Source: Candidatus Wolfebacteria bacterium | Lineage (GTDB): Bacteria; Patescibacteriota; Minisyncoccia; UBA6257; UBA9933 | Length of the DNA: 12,066 bases | Reading direction: 5' to 3' | NCBI GenBank assembly: GCA_026394835.1 | Contig: JAPLZW010000100.1 | Span: 1 to 12,066 of the forward strand | Shown here: piece by piece, positions 5,541-12,066 of the stretch | Numbering within the stretch: position 1 is the stretch's first letter | Layout of the letters: every line of letters starts with the position of its first letter | Notes under the pieces: model-generated | What the model was told of the DNA's origin: nothing | Database searches by the model: none | The model's input: only the letters and a program-made list of their open reading frames with translations | Position numbers and translations under genes: made by a program

Positions 5541-6020
5541 ATGTTTACAGAAAAGATTACTCAGGAAATAATAATCGCCATGAAAGCCGGCGATTCTTTC
5601 CGTACCGGAACTTTGAGGATGGTATCCGCGGCTTTGCATAATAAGGAGATAGAGAAAAAATCCAAAGGAAAAGAACCCGAACTAACGGACGAGGAGGCAA
5701 TAGAAGTTTTAACAAAAGAAGCGAAAAAAAGAAAAGAAGCGATTGATATATATGCTAAAGCCGGCAGGCAGGAATTGGCCGACAAAGAGAAAAAGGAATT
5801 GGAAATTATTTCAACTTATCTTCCCGAGCAGATGGGGGAAGCGGAGATAGAAAAAGTGATAGACCAGGTCTTAAGCAGGATGGGGGCAAACCCCGATGGA
5901 AAGTCTGCGGCTGTGAACGGGGCAGGCTTTGGCCAGATTATGGGAGCGGTGATGAAAGAATTGAAAGGCAAGGCCGACGCATCCTTAGTCAGCGCCATAT
6001 TAAAAAAGAAAAGTGAATAA
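5541..6020 (+). CDS. yqeY: YqeY/GatB-like domain protein
   Basis: This 159-residue protein matches the YqeY family, which shares the helical tail domain of GatB, the amidotransferase subunit that converts Glu-tRNAGln to Gln-tRNAGln. Stand-alone YqeY proteins are thought to be linked to tRNA or translation, but their exact role is not settled. Typical sequences are GDSFRTGTLRMVSAALHNKE near the N-terminus, EEAIEVLTKEAKKRKEAIDI in the middle, ELEIISTYLPEQM at about residues 86-98, and GFGQIMGAVMKELKGKADAS at the C-terminus. Length is close to the family norm of about 150. The ATG has no Shine-Dalgarno sequence. Its last eight bases overlap the GTG start of ybeY, so the two are translationally coupled and likely head the ybeY-ftsA-ftsZ transcript. 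Confidence 0.9.
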   Translation: MFTEKITQEIIIAMKAGDSFRTGTLRMVSAALHNKEIEKKSKGKEPELTDEEAIEVLTKEAKKRKEAIDIYAKAGRQELADKEKKELEIISTYLPEQMGEAEIEKVIDQVLSRMGANPDGKSAAVNGAGFGQIMGAVMKELKGKADASLVSAILKKKSE

Positions 6021-6495
6021 AATTTTGGTTGAGAATAAAGAGGTTTTGGCCGCAATCCGCGCGGCTTTTAAAGTTCTGAAAGTTGACGGCGTGGCTCTGG
6101 ATGTCTATTTAGTGAGCGAAAAGGTCATAACCGGCCTCAATAAGAAATTCCGGAGATTTGACAAGGCGACGAATGTCTTAAGTTTTGAAAACGGAAATTT
6201 TCCCCATCCCGAAACCAAGCTCCGCTATTTAGGAGAGATTTATCTTTGCCCGGCTTACATATTAAAAGAACTCAGGGTTCCCGGAGTTCTTCGCGGCGTA
6301 AAACCCGAGATGCGGCTCATGGAGCTTGCGGTCCACGGAGCCCTTCATCTTCTGGGGTATAATCACGAAAAGAAAAGTGATAGAATTGAAATGGAAAAAA
6401 TAGAAGACAAGATTTTTAAAGAAAATGTATTTTACGGCTCTGGATATCGGTTCGTCACAGATAAAGGCTTTGGTCGCCGATTGCGGCAAAAATAA
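6013..6495 (+). CDS. ybeY: Endoribonuclease YbeY (16S rRNA maturation)
   Basis: YbeY is a zinc-dependent single-strand RNase involved in 16S rRNA 3' maturation and ribosome quality control. The signature is HGALHLLGYNHE, with zinc ligands His108, His112 and His118 (H-x3-H-x5-H). Earlier family sequence includes KKFRRFDKATNVLSFE and YLGEIYLCPAYI. GTG at 6013, overlapping the yqeY stop, gives the expected N-terminus. Most YbeY proteins end shortly after the IED/MExxE helix (about residue 137 here). This one continues about 24 further residues (NVFYGSGYRFVTDKGFGRRL...) that run out of frame over the first 71 bases of ftsA. Either the tail is real and the genes overlap deeply, or a small frameshift has removed the normal stop. 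Confidence 0.9.
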   Translation: MNKILVENKEVLAAIRAAFKVLKVDGVALDVYLVSEKVITGLNKKFRRFDKATNVLSFENGNFPHPETKLRYLGEIYLCPAYILKELRVPGVLRGVKPEMRLMELAVHGALHLLGYNHEKKSDRIEMEKIEDKIFKENVFYGSGYRFVTDKGFGRRLRQK

Positions 6496-7654
6496 CCGGA
6501 CAATTATTAACGGCGTGTTTAAAGCCGGGAGCTTAGGCTTGCGGCGGGGAGAGGTTGTTTCTCCCGAAGACTTGGTGCCGCCGCTCGCGGATCTTTTTGA
6601 TGAAATAAGAAAAATAAATAAATCGGCCTTAAAGAATATGCTGGTGAACGTGAACGGAGCGAATATCAAGTTCCAGGTTTCACGGGGAATCGTGGCGGTA
6701 TCCCGCGCCGATAATGAAATTTACAGGGATGATATCGAGCGTGTCATTAAAGCATCGCAAGCCGTGAGTATCGGGCCGAACCGGATGATGCTTCACACCT
6801 TAACAAAAGAATATATCGTGGATGGCGTCGCGGGAATTATTGATGCTTTGGGAATGATAGGGAACAGATTGGAAGTCCAAAGCTTGATTGTTGATGCGCC
6901 GAAAAATTCCGTCAACAATATTATAAAATGCGTTGAAGTCGCCGGAGGAGAAATCAGGGGCGGATTGGTTTACGGCCCGCTGGCGGCGAGCCAGGCGGTG
7001 CTTTCCAAGACGCAGAAAGATTTGGGAGTCGTGATGATTGATATCGGACATTCAACAACCGGAGTTTCGATTTACGAAGAAGGTCTATTGCTTCACAACG
7101 CCGTTTTGCCCATCGGCGCGGGCAACGTGACGAACGACCTTGCTATCGGGCTCCGCTGTCCCGTGAAAGCCGCGGAGATTATCAAACTCACTTTCGGTTT
7201 CGCTTCGGCAAAAGAAATTCCCGGCAAGGAGAAATTGGAATTACGGGAAATTGATGAAACATTCAAATTGCCGGTCAGCAGAAAATTCCTTTCGGAGATA
7301 ATAGAGGTGAGGCTCGCGGAAATTTTTGAACTCGTTAATAATGAGTTGAAGCTGGTGGGGAAATCCGGCAGGTTGCCGGCCGGAGCGGTTTTGGCCGGAG
7401 GCGGAGCGAAAATGCCGGGCATAGTGGATTTAGCCAAGCATGAGCTGAAGTTGCCGGTTCAGATAGGGATCCCGGAATTTCCGGGGCTTGAAACAATGCG
7501 GCCGGAATTTGGCCAGGAGCTTGAAGATCCTGAATTCGCCGTGGCTACGGGGCTTCTGCTTTGGGGGACCAATAGATTCCCGGATACGAGCTCAATCGCG
7601 AATTCTTCGGCCGGGGAATGGGTGAAGAAAGTCTTGAAGAACTTTTTGCCTTAA
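6425..7654 (+). CDS. ftsA: Cell division protein FtsA
   Basis: FtsA is the actin-like ATPase that tethers FtsZ filaments to the membrane. ATP-site motifs are visible: phosphate-1 ALDIGSSQIKALVA at residues 5-18, phosphate-2 VMIDIGHSTTGVSIYEEG at about 203-220, and the adenosine motif AVLAGGGAKMPGIVDLAKHE at about 319-338. Residues about 80-165 form the FtsA-specific 1C domain (SRADNEIYRDDIERVIKAS, then KEYIVDGVAGI). The C-terminal SAGEWVKKVLKNFLP is an amphipathic helix, the expected membrane-targeting tail. At 409 residues it is close to E. coli FtsA (420). It starts inside the ybeY frame and is followed 30 bases later by ftsZ, the usual division-gene order. No Shine-Dalgarno sequence is present, so translation may depend on coupling to ybeY. 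Confidence 0.95.
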   Translation: MYFTALDIGSSQIKALVADCGKNNRTIINGVFKAGSLGLRRGEVVSPEDLVPPLADLFDEIRKINKSALKNMLVNVNGANIKFQVSRGIVAVSRADNEIYRDDIERVIKASQAVSIGPNRMMLHTLTKEYIVDGVAGIIDALGMIGNRLEVQSLIVDAPKNSVNNIIKCVEVAGGEIRGGLVYGPLAASQAVLSKTQKDLGVVMIDIGHSTTGVSIYEEGLLLHNAVLPIGAGNVTNDLAIGLRCPVKAAEIIKLTFGFASAKEIPGKEKLELREIDETFKLPVSRKFLSEIIEVRLAEIFELVNNELKLVGKSGRLPAGAVLAGGGAKMPGIVDLAKHELKLPVQIGIPEFPGLETMRPEFGQELEDPEFAVATGLLLWGTNRFPDTSSIANSSAGEWVKKVLKNFLP

Positions 7655-7684
7655 TACAGATAATCCTTTATTATTCCAATCATT

Positions 7685-8968
7685 ATGGCTGCGAAAAAGA
7701 AGAAAAAGCCCGTCAAAAGCGAGCCCCAAAAAGCGGTTAAAAAACCCGATGATTTTTCGGTGCGGATAAAAGTTATCGGTATCGGCGGCGCGGGGTGCAA
7801 TGCCATTTCACGAATGGCGAAATCTTTTCCCAAGGGAATAGAATTGATTGCCATGAATACGGATATCCAGGATCTCCGCCATGCGAACGCGAAGAAAAAA
7901 ATCCAGGTAGGAAAAAATATAACAAGAGGATTGGGAACCGGAATGAATCCGGAGATGGGCAGGCAGGCGGCGGAAGAAAGCCGCGCGGAAATTTCGGATG
8001 TTCTGTCCGGAGCGGACTTGGTTTTTATCGCCGCCGGATTCGGAGGCGGAACAGGCAGCGGCGCTTCTCCCGTTGTTGCCGAGATCGCAAAAGATATGGG
8101 AGTTCTCACCATCGCCGTTGTCACGAAGCCTTTCGGTTTCGAAGGTTCGAAAAGAACGCAGATAGCCGAAGAAGCGATATTGAAACTCCGTGATAGCGTT
8201 GACACTTTAATAACCGTCCCTAATGACAGAATTTTTTCTTTGATAAGCAAAGATACTTCTCTCGCGAAAGCTTTTGAAGAGATTGACGAAGTTTTAAAAA
8301 ATTCCGTTTTCGGAATAACGGAACTGATAAACTCTCCGGGATTCATTAATGTGGATTTCGCCGACGTGAAGACGATAGTGAAGAACGGCGGGCCCGCGAT
8401 TATGGGAATCGGAATCGCGTCGGGAGGAGACCGTTCGGTTTCGGCGGCGAACGCCGCGCTTCATTCTCCCCTGCTTGAACTTTCAATCGAGGGGGCGAAA
8501 GGAATTATTTTCAGCATCTCGGGACACCGCGATTTGAAGATGAACGAGATCAATGATGTCGCGAAACTGATTTCGGAAAGCGCCGACCCTTCGGCCAGAA
8601 TAATTTTCGGAACTTACTACGACAGGAAATTGCGAAAAGGGCAGATGAAGGTGATGGTGATCGCCACGGGATTCAACGATTACATATCAAAAGGCAACGC
8701 ATTGTTCCCCGGGCTTTTTTCAGCAAATAATTCCAAGAAACCGCCAGAGGCGATTCTTCCCGAAAAGAAAAATCAGGAAAGCGCCGAGCAGAATTCTTTG
8801 GGGTTGGGTTTTGATTTGGAGACGGAGAAAAGACGTGTTGAAAAAATAAAAGAAATTCCGTTTTTTGATAAAAGAAGCGCTCAGGCGGACAAGATTAACC
8901 AGGAAAGCCAGGAGGAAGTGTGGGATATACCCGCGTTTTTGAGAAGAAAAAAGAAAAAATGGCGGTAA
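7685..8968 (+). CDS. ftsZ: Cell division protein FtsZ
   Basis: FtsZ is the tubulin-like GTPase that builds the division ring. Clear motifs are GIGGAGCNAISRM at about residues 31-43, the tubulin signature FGGGTGSGASPVV at about 119-131, and the T7 loop NVDFADVK at 222-229, whose aspartates complete GTP hydrolysis in the next subunit. The C-terminus carries DIPAFLRR at 414-421, the conserved peptide that binds FtsA, followed by the basic tail KKKKWR. Between the GTPase core (ending about 345) and that peptide is a charged linker of normal length. The N-terminal 20 residues are Lys-rich (MAAKKKKKPVKSEPQKAV), a modest extension. With ftsA directly upstream and an intrinsic terminator 14 bases downstream, it closes the operon. 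Confidence 0.97.
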   Translation: MAAKKKKKPVKSEPQKAVKKPDDFSVRIKVIGIGGAGCNAISRMAKSFPKGIELIAMNTDIQDLRHANAKKKIQVGKNITRGLGTGMNPEMGRQAAEESRAEISDVLSGADLVFIAAGFGGGTGSGASPVVAEIAKDMGVLTIAVVTKPFGFEGSKRTQIAEEAILKLRDSVDTLITVPNDRIFSLISKDTSLAKAFEEIDEVLKNSVFGITELINSPGFINVDFADVKTIVKNGGPAIMGIGIASGGDRSVSAANAALHSPLLELSIEGAKGIIFSISGHRDLKMNEINDVAKLISESADPSARIIFGTYYDRKLRKGQMKVMVIATGFNDYISKGNALFPGLFSANNSKKPPEAILPEKKNQESAEQNSLGLGFDLETEKRRVEKIKEIPFFDKRSAQADKINQESQEEVWDIPAFLRRKKKKWR

Positions 8969-8981
8969 GGCGGAAAAAAAG

Positions 8982-9002
8982 ACGGGCGAAGAGCCCGTTT
9001 TT
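8982..9002 (+). terminator. Intrinsic terminator after ftsZ
   Basis: ACGGGC (8982-8987), a GAAGA loop and GCCCGT (8993-8998) form a GC-rich stem followed by TTTTT (8998-9002), with a run of A before it. It is a clear rho-independent terminator, possibly bidirectional given the A-run. Confidence 0.9.
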
Positions 9003-9093
9003 GTTTTGTTTGACAGAAAATCCGATAATTGTCTTAGTTGTCCACATTTCCGCGAGTTGCAAACCCTTACTCCGAGGCATAAGATAGAACGAC

Positions 9094-9112
9094 AAGACGT
9101 TTAGTCTTTTTT
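9094..9112 (+). promoter_or_regulatory. Small hairpin with T-run in the nrdJ leader
   Basis: AAGAC (9094-9098), loop GTTTA, and GTCTT (9104-9108) are followed by four more T, 21 bases before the nrdJ ATG. It resembles a weak terminator and so may act as an attenuator if the transcript starts upstream, for instance near TTGACA at 9010-9015 or GATAAT at 9024-9029. No B12-box or other riboswitch core is visible in this 131-base leader. Confidence 0.35.
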
Positions 9113-9133
9113 AAAATTAATTTTTTCATCAAA

Positions 9134-11407
9134 ATGCCGGAACAAACATTTTTAGGAAGCGAGATTTTCAAACTGGTAAAAAAGAGGGACGGAAGGCTTG
9201 TTCCTTTTGACCAAGAGAGGATAACAAGGGCGATTCTGAAGGCTATGTCCACGACCGGCGAGGGCGGAATGGAGGACGCGATGAGAGTTTCGGACGGCGC
9301 GATGAAAGAATTAAAAAGAAAATATCTTCCGGGATATATTTTGGGCATTGAAGAAGTCCAGGATATCGTGGAGACCGCTTTAATCACTCTTGATTATCCC
9401 AAAACCGCGAAGTCATACATTCTTTATCGGCAAAAAAGAGCGGAGGTGCGGGAGAAGCGCAGAGAAATTCCCGAACGCGTAAAAAAATTCGCCGAAGAAA
9501 GCAAAAAATATTTCAAAAATCCTTTGGGAGAGTTTGTTTACTACCGGACTTATTCCCGTTGGATTGAAAATGAAGACCGGAGAGAAACATGGATTGAAAC
9601 CATTGACCGCTATATGAGTTTCATGAGAGAGAATCTCGGAGATAAATTAAAAGAGGAAGAGTATTCGGAATTAAGAGAAGTGATATTAAAACAGGAAGTC
9701 TTGCCATCAATGAGGCTTGTGTGGGCGGCGGGGGACGCTTGCCGGAAAAATAATACGACCGCGTACAACTGTTCCTATCTCGCACCGACAAAAATAGAAG
9801 ACTTGGCGGAGCCGATGTTTCTCGCGATGTCGGGGCTTGGTGTGGGATTTTCCGTTGAGCACCAGAATGTCCAGATGCTTCCGCAAATTAAAAAACAAAC
9901 CGGAGAAATTTTGCCGGTGCATGTTGTGGATGACAGCAAGGAGGGTTGGTGCGAGGCATTGATCGCGGGACTAAGAGCTTGGTTTGACGGAAAAGATATT
10001 GAATTTGATTACTCGCAAGTTCGTCCGGCCGGCGCGCGGCTCCGGACCATGGGCGGAAAAAGTTCCGGTCCCGGGCCGCTAAGGGACCTTCTGGAATTTA
10101 CGAGAAGAAAAATATTAACAAGGCAGGGGCGCCGGCTTGAACCACTTGATGTTCATGACATTATTTGCAAGATCGGCGAGATTGTCGTTGCCGGAGGCGT
10201 GAGGAGAACCGCTTTAATTTCTTTGTCCGATTTGGATGATGAGGAAATGCGCGCCGCGAAAAATGGAAAATTCTATCTGACCGAACCCCAGCGGAGCATG
10301 GCTAATAATTCCGTTGTTTATAACGAAAAGCCCTCAACCACGCAATTTTTGGACGAGTGGCTGTCTCTATCAAAAAACGGTTCCGGAGAGCGGGGGATTT
10401 TTAACCGTGGAGGGCTTAAAAAGCAGATGCCGGAGCGCCGGTGGAAGATATTTAAGTCGGATTTGGGCACGAGCGGCATCAATCCATGCGGCGAAATCAC
10501 CTTAAAATCAAAGGAATTCTGCAATTTATCCGAGGTAGTAGCCCGGCCGGAGGATACGGAGGAGTCTCTTTTGAAGAAAATAAGATTGGCGGCAATTTTA
10601 GGCACTTATCAGTCAATGCTTACCAATTTCCCGTATATCTCGCCGGAGTGGAAAAAGAATTGCGACGAAGAAAGACTCTTGGGAGTTTCGGTGACCGGCC
10701 AGTGGGACTGTTCAGCGGTCAGGAATGCCGACACCTTAAAGAAACTGAAAGAGCGGGCGATTGAGGTTAATAAAGAGTACGCGGAGCGGTTTGGCATCAG
10801 CCAGTCGTCTTCCGTAACCTGCGTGAAGCCTTCAGGCAATGTTTCCCAGCTTGTGGATGCGGCTTCAGGCATGCATCCGAGGCATAGCCGTTATTACATC
10901 CGCCGGGTGCGCATTTCCGCGAGTGATGCCTTATTCCAGATGCTGAAAGAGCAGAAAGTTCCGTATCATCCCGAAGTCGGCCAGTCCGTGAGTTCGGCTT
11001 CAACCTATGTTTTGGAATTTCCGGTCAAAGCGCCGGAAGGGAATATTTATAAAAACGATTTGACCGCTTTGGAGCAATTGGAATATTGGAAGATGGTCAA
11101 AGAAAATTACACCGAGCATAATCCTTCGGTTACGATTTCCGTGGGAGAAGGCGAATGGATTGCGGTCGCGAACTGGCTTTACAATAATTGGGAGATTATC
11201 GGCGGCTTATCATTCCTGCCCCGCGAAGACAAGAACCATGTTTACGCCCTGGCGCCCTACGAAGAAATTACCGAAGAGCGCTACAATGAATTGATGAGCG
11301 TTTTTCCCGATATTGACTTTTCGCAGATTATGATTTATGAAAGAGAGGATGAGACGCAGGGAGCGAAAGAGTTTGCTTGCGTGGGCAATACCTGCGAGAT
11401 TCGTTAA
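9134..11407 (+). CDS. nrdJ: Adenosylcobalamin-dependent ribonucleoside-triphosphate reductase (class II)
   Basis: This enzyme makes deoxyribonucleotides from ribonucleotides using a radical generated from coenzyme B12. It matches the monomeric Lactobacillus leichmannii RTPR type. Residues about 12-100 are an ATP-cone (KKRDGRLVPFDQERITRAIL), an allosteric domain that the L. leichmannii enzyme lacks. Catalytic residues are all present: Cys213 in AYNCSYLAP, Cys452 and Glu454 in GINPCGEI, and Cys463 in EFCNLSEV, corresponding to C119, C408, E410 and C419 of that enzyme. C-terminal Cys749 and Cys754 in ACVGNTCEIR match the C731/C736 pair that re-reduces the active site. SSVTCVKPSGNVSQLVDAAS and SGMHPRHSRYYIRRV are also typical. 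At 757 residues it is full length. It is transcribed alone, after the ftsZ terminator. Whether the cell makes or salvages B12 cannot be told here. Confidence 0.95.
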   Translation: MPEQTFLGSEIFKLVKKRDGRLVPFDQERITRAILKAMSTTGEGGMEDAMRVSDGAMKELKRKYLPGYILGIEEVQDIVETALITLDYPKTAKSYILYRQKRAEVREKRREIPERVKKFAEESKKYFKNPLGEFVYYRTYSRWIENEDRRETWIETIDRYMSFMRENLGDKLKEEEYSELREVILKQEVLPSMRLVWAAGDACRKNNTTAYNCSYLAPTKIEDLAEPMFLAMSGLGVGFSVEHQNVQMLPQIKKQTGEILPVHVVDDSKEGWCEALIAGLRAWFDGKDIEFDYSQVRPAGARLRTMGGKSSGPGPLRDLLEFTRRKILTRQGRRLEPLDVHDIICKIGEIVVAGGVRRTALISLSDLDDEEMRAAKNGKFYLTEPQRSMANNSVVYNEKPSTTQFLDEWLSLSKNGSGERGIFNRGGLKKQMPERRWKIFKSDLGTSGINPCGEITLKSKEFCNLSEVVARPEDTEESLLKKIRLAAILGTYQSMLTNFPYISPEWKKNCDEERLLGVSVTGQWDCSAVRNADTLKKLKERAIEVNKEYAERFGISQSSSVTCVKPSGNVSQLVDAASGMHPRHSRYYIRRVRISASDALFQMLKEQKVPYHPEVGQSVSSASTYVLEFPVKAPEGNIYKNDLTALEQLEYWKMVKENYTEHNPSVTISVGEGEWIAVANWLYNNWEIIGGLSFLPREDKNHVYALAPYEEITEERYNELMSVFPDIDFSQIMIYEREDETQGAKEFACVGNTCEIR

Positions 11408-11500
11408 GCGCGGTTCTTGCTTAAAGATTTATCAAGGTCTGTTTACAGCTTGCCTCCGGCAGACAAGTCTTATTATTAGCTGATTAAGCATTGTATTTCC

Positions 11501-12066
11501 TTGGGTAAAAATTCATCTTTTTTAATTTTAGTAATAGCGGTGGCTGTCGTTGCGGCCTTATTTGTTTATCCTAAAACCGAGATTGCGGGAGCAGATCTAA
11601 GCACTTTCATTTTCGGCAACCGTGTTATGCCATGGAAACTGGGATTGGATATTGTCGGAGGAACGCATCTTATATACGAAGTTGATTTGTCCACTGTGGC
11701 TTCGGGAGACAAGCAATCGGTGCTTTCCGGACTTCAGAACATAATGGAAAAAAGGGTTAACGCTTACGGTGTCAGCGAATCAAGCGTGGTTTTGAGCGAG
11801 GCCGGCGGAAAAACTTATCTCATAGTTGAATTGCCCGGAGTTAAAAACGCGTCCGAGGCCATAAGCCAGATAGGCAAAACGGCGTATTTGGAATTCGCGG
11901 AGGTGGGGCAAAAAGAAGTTGACGGGAAGGTTCAAGCCGAGCTTTTACCGACCGGATTAACCGGCCGCTATCTGACATCGGCCAAGCTTACGAGCGACCA
12001 ATTCAGCCAAACTCAGGTGGCGCTTGCTTTTAATGACGATGGCGCCAAGCTTTTTTCCGATTTGAC
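11501..12066 (+). CDS. secD: Protein translocase subunit SecD, 5' part (runs off right edge)
   Basis: SecD forms, with SecF, the membrane complex that uses the proton motive force to help Sec-dependent export. The visible 188 codons give a first membrane helix (FLILVIAVAVVAALFVYPKT), then MPWKLGLDIVGGTHLIYEVD, the conserved GLDLxGGxxLxYxxD motif. The periplasmic P1 region follows: IMEKRVNAYGVSESSV, LIVELPGVKNASEAISQIGK, and TAYLEFAEVG. Near the end, GRYLTSAKLTSDQFSQTQVA and VALAFNDDGAKLFSDL match the family. There is no ATG before the helix; the frame opens after TAG at 11477-11479, and TTG at 11501 is the best available start, with CTG at 11480 or ATT codons as alternatives. Upstream 93 bases after nrdJ hold no gene or clear promoter. 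Confidence 0.92.
   Translation, partial: MGKNSSFLILVIAVAVVAALFVYPKTEIAGADLSTFIFGNRVMPWKLGLDIVGGTHLIYEVDLSTVASGDKQSVLSGLQNIMEKRVNAYGVSESSVVLSEAGGKTYLIVELPGVKNASEAISQIGKTAYLEFAEVGQKEVDGKVQAELLPTGLTGRYLTSAKLTSDQFSQTQVALAFNDDGAKLFSDL

Noticed and set aside
6262..6669. 135-codon minus-strand frame across ybeY and ftsA
   Set aside because: It is antisense to two well-identified genes and has no domain signature.
7651..8346. 231-codon open frame on the minus strand
   Set aside because: It lies opposite ftsZ, whose motifs are unmistakable; the reverse frame has no recognisable domain and is a shadow of ftsZ codon use.
9003..9133. Cobalamin riboswitch or NrdR box before nrdJ
   Set aside because: I see no B12-box-like sequence or paired NrdR boxes, and the leader is too short for a full cobalamin riboswitch.
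5541..11407. Genome-wide UGA recoding (code 25 or 4)
   Set aside because: yqeY, ybeY, ftsA, ftsZ and nrdJ are full length with no internal TGA and use ordinary GGN glycine and TGG tryptophan codons, so recoding could concern only the transferred LexA-methylase part.
11449..11467. CTTGCC-TCC-GGC...CAAG hairpin between nrdJ and secD
   Set aside because: The stem is interrupted by an unpaired AGA and no T-run follows; too weak to call a terminator.
1..12066. CRISPR array, tRNA or rRNA genes
   Set aside because: No regularly spaced direct repeats, no tRNA cloverleaf with a GTTCRA arm, and no rRNA-like sequence were seen on either strand.

Overview
The window reads as a Candidate Phyla Radiation (Patescibacteria, probably Parcubacteria-like) chromosome segment; this is inference from gene content and style. 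Pointers are the compact run rpsU, yqeY, ybeY, ftsA, ftsZ, nrdJ, secD, almost no Shine-Dalgarno sequences before the core genes, TAA stops on all core genes, and a B12-dependent ribonucleotide reductase as the only reductase seen. The standard code holds in the core: thousands of bases of ftsA, ftsZ and nrdJ contain no in-frame TGA.

The left part (1 to about 3755) is an accessory, AT-richer and visibly decayed zone. On the minus strand lies a restriction-modification locus whose methylase is fused to a LexA-type repressor: a winged-helix DNA-binding domain, a self-cleaving S24 peptidase domain with cleavage site, Ser and Lys all present, and a gamma-class N6-adenine methyltransferase. It is followed by the start of a likely restriction endonuclease that runs off the left edge. 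The fusion is broken: two in-frame TGA codons lie between the winged helix and the peptidase domain, and a small deletion with frameshift removes the NPPY catalytic motif. On the plus strand are the 3' remnant of a DUF2779-like gene and a PIF1-like helicase split by an internal deletion plus frameshift.

The middle (3785 to 5122) holds an intact TspO/MBR membrane protein, a tiny winged-helix regulator bracketed by ATTCTAGAAT-type palindromes, and a GC-rich orphan gene of 128 codons with a strong Shine-Dalgarno sequence and a Cys/His cluster.

The right part (5190 to the end) is conserved core: ribosomal protein S21, a 140-base imperfect inverted repeat, the tightly packed yqeY-ybeY-ftsA-ftsZ block (tRNA-dependent or translation-linked protein, rRNA processing endonuclease, and the two central division proteins), a clear intrinsic terminator, nrdJ with an N-terminal ATP-cone, and the 5' part of secD. 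The most interesting item is the LexA-methylase fusion, an architecture that would tie a restriction-modification system to the DNA-damage response, even though this copy looks inactivated.
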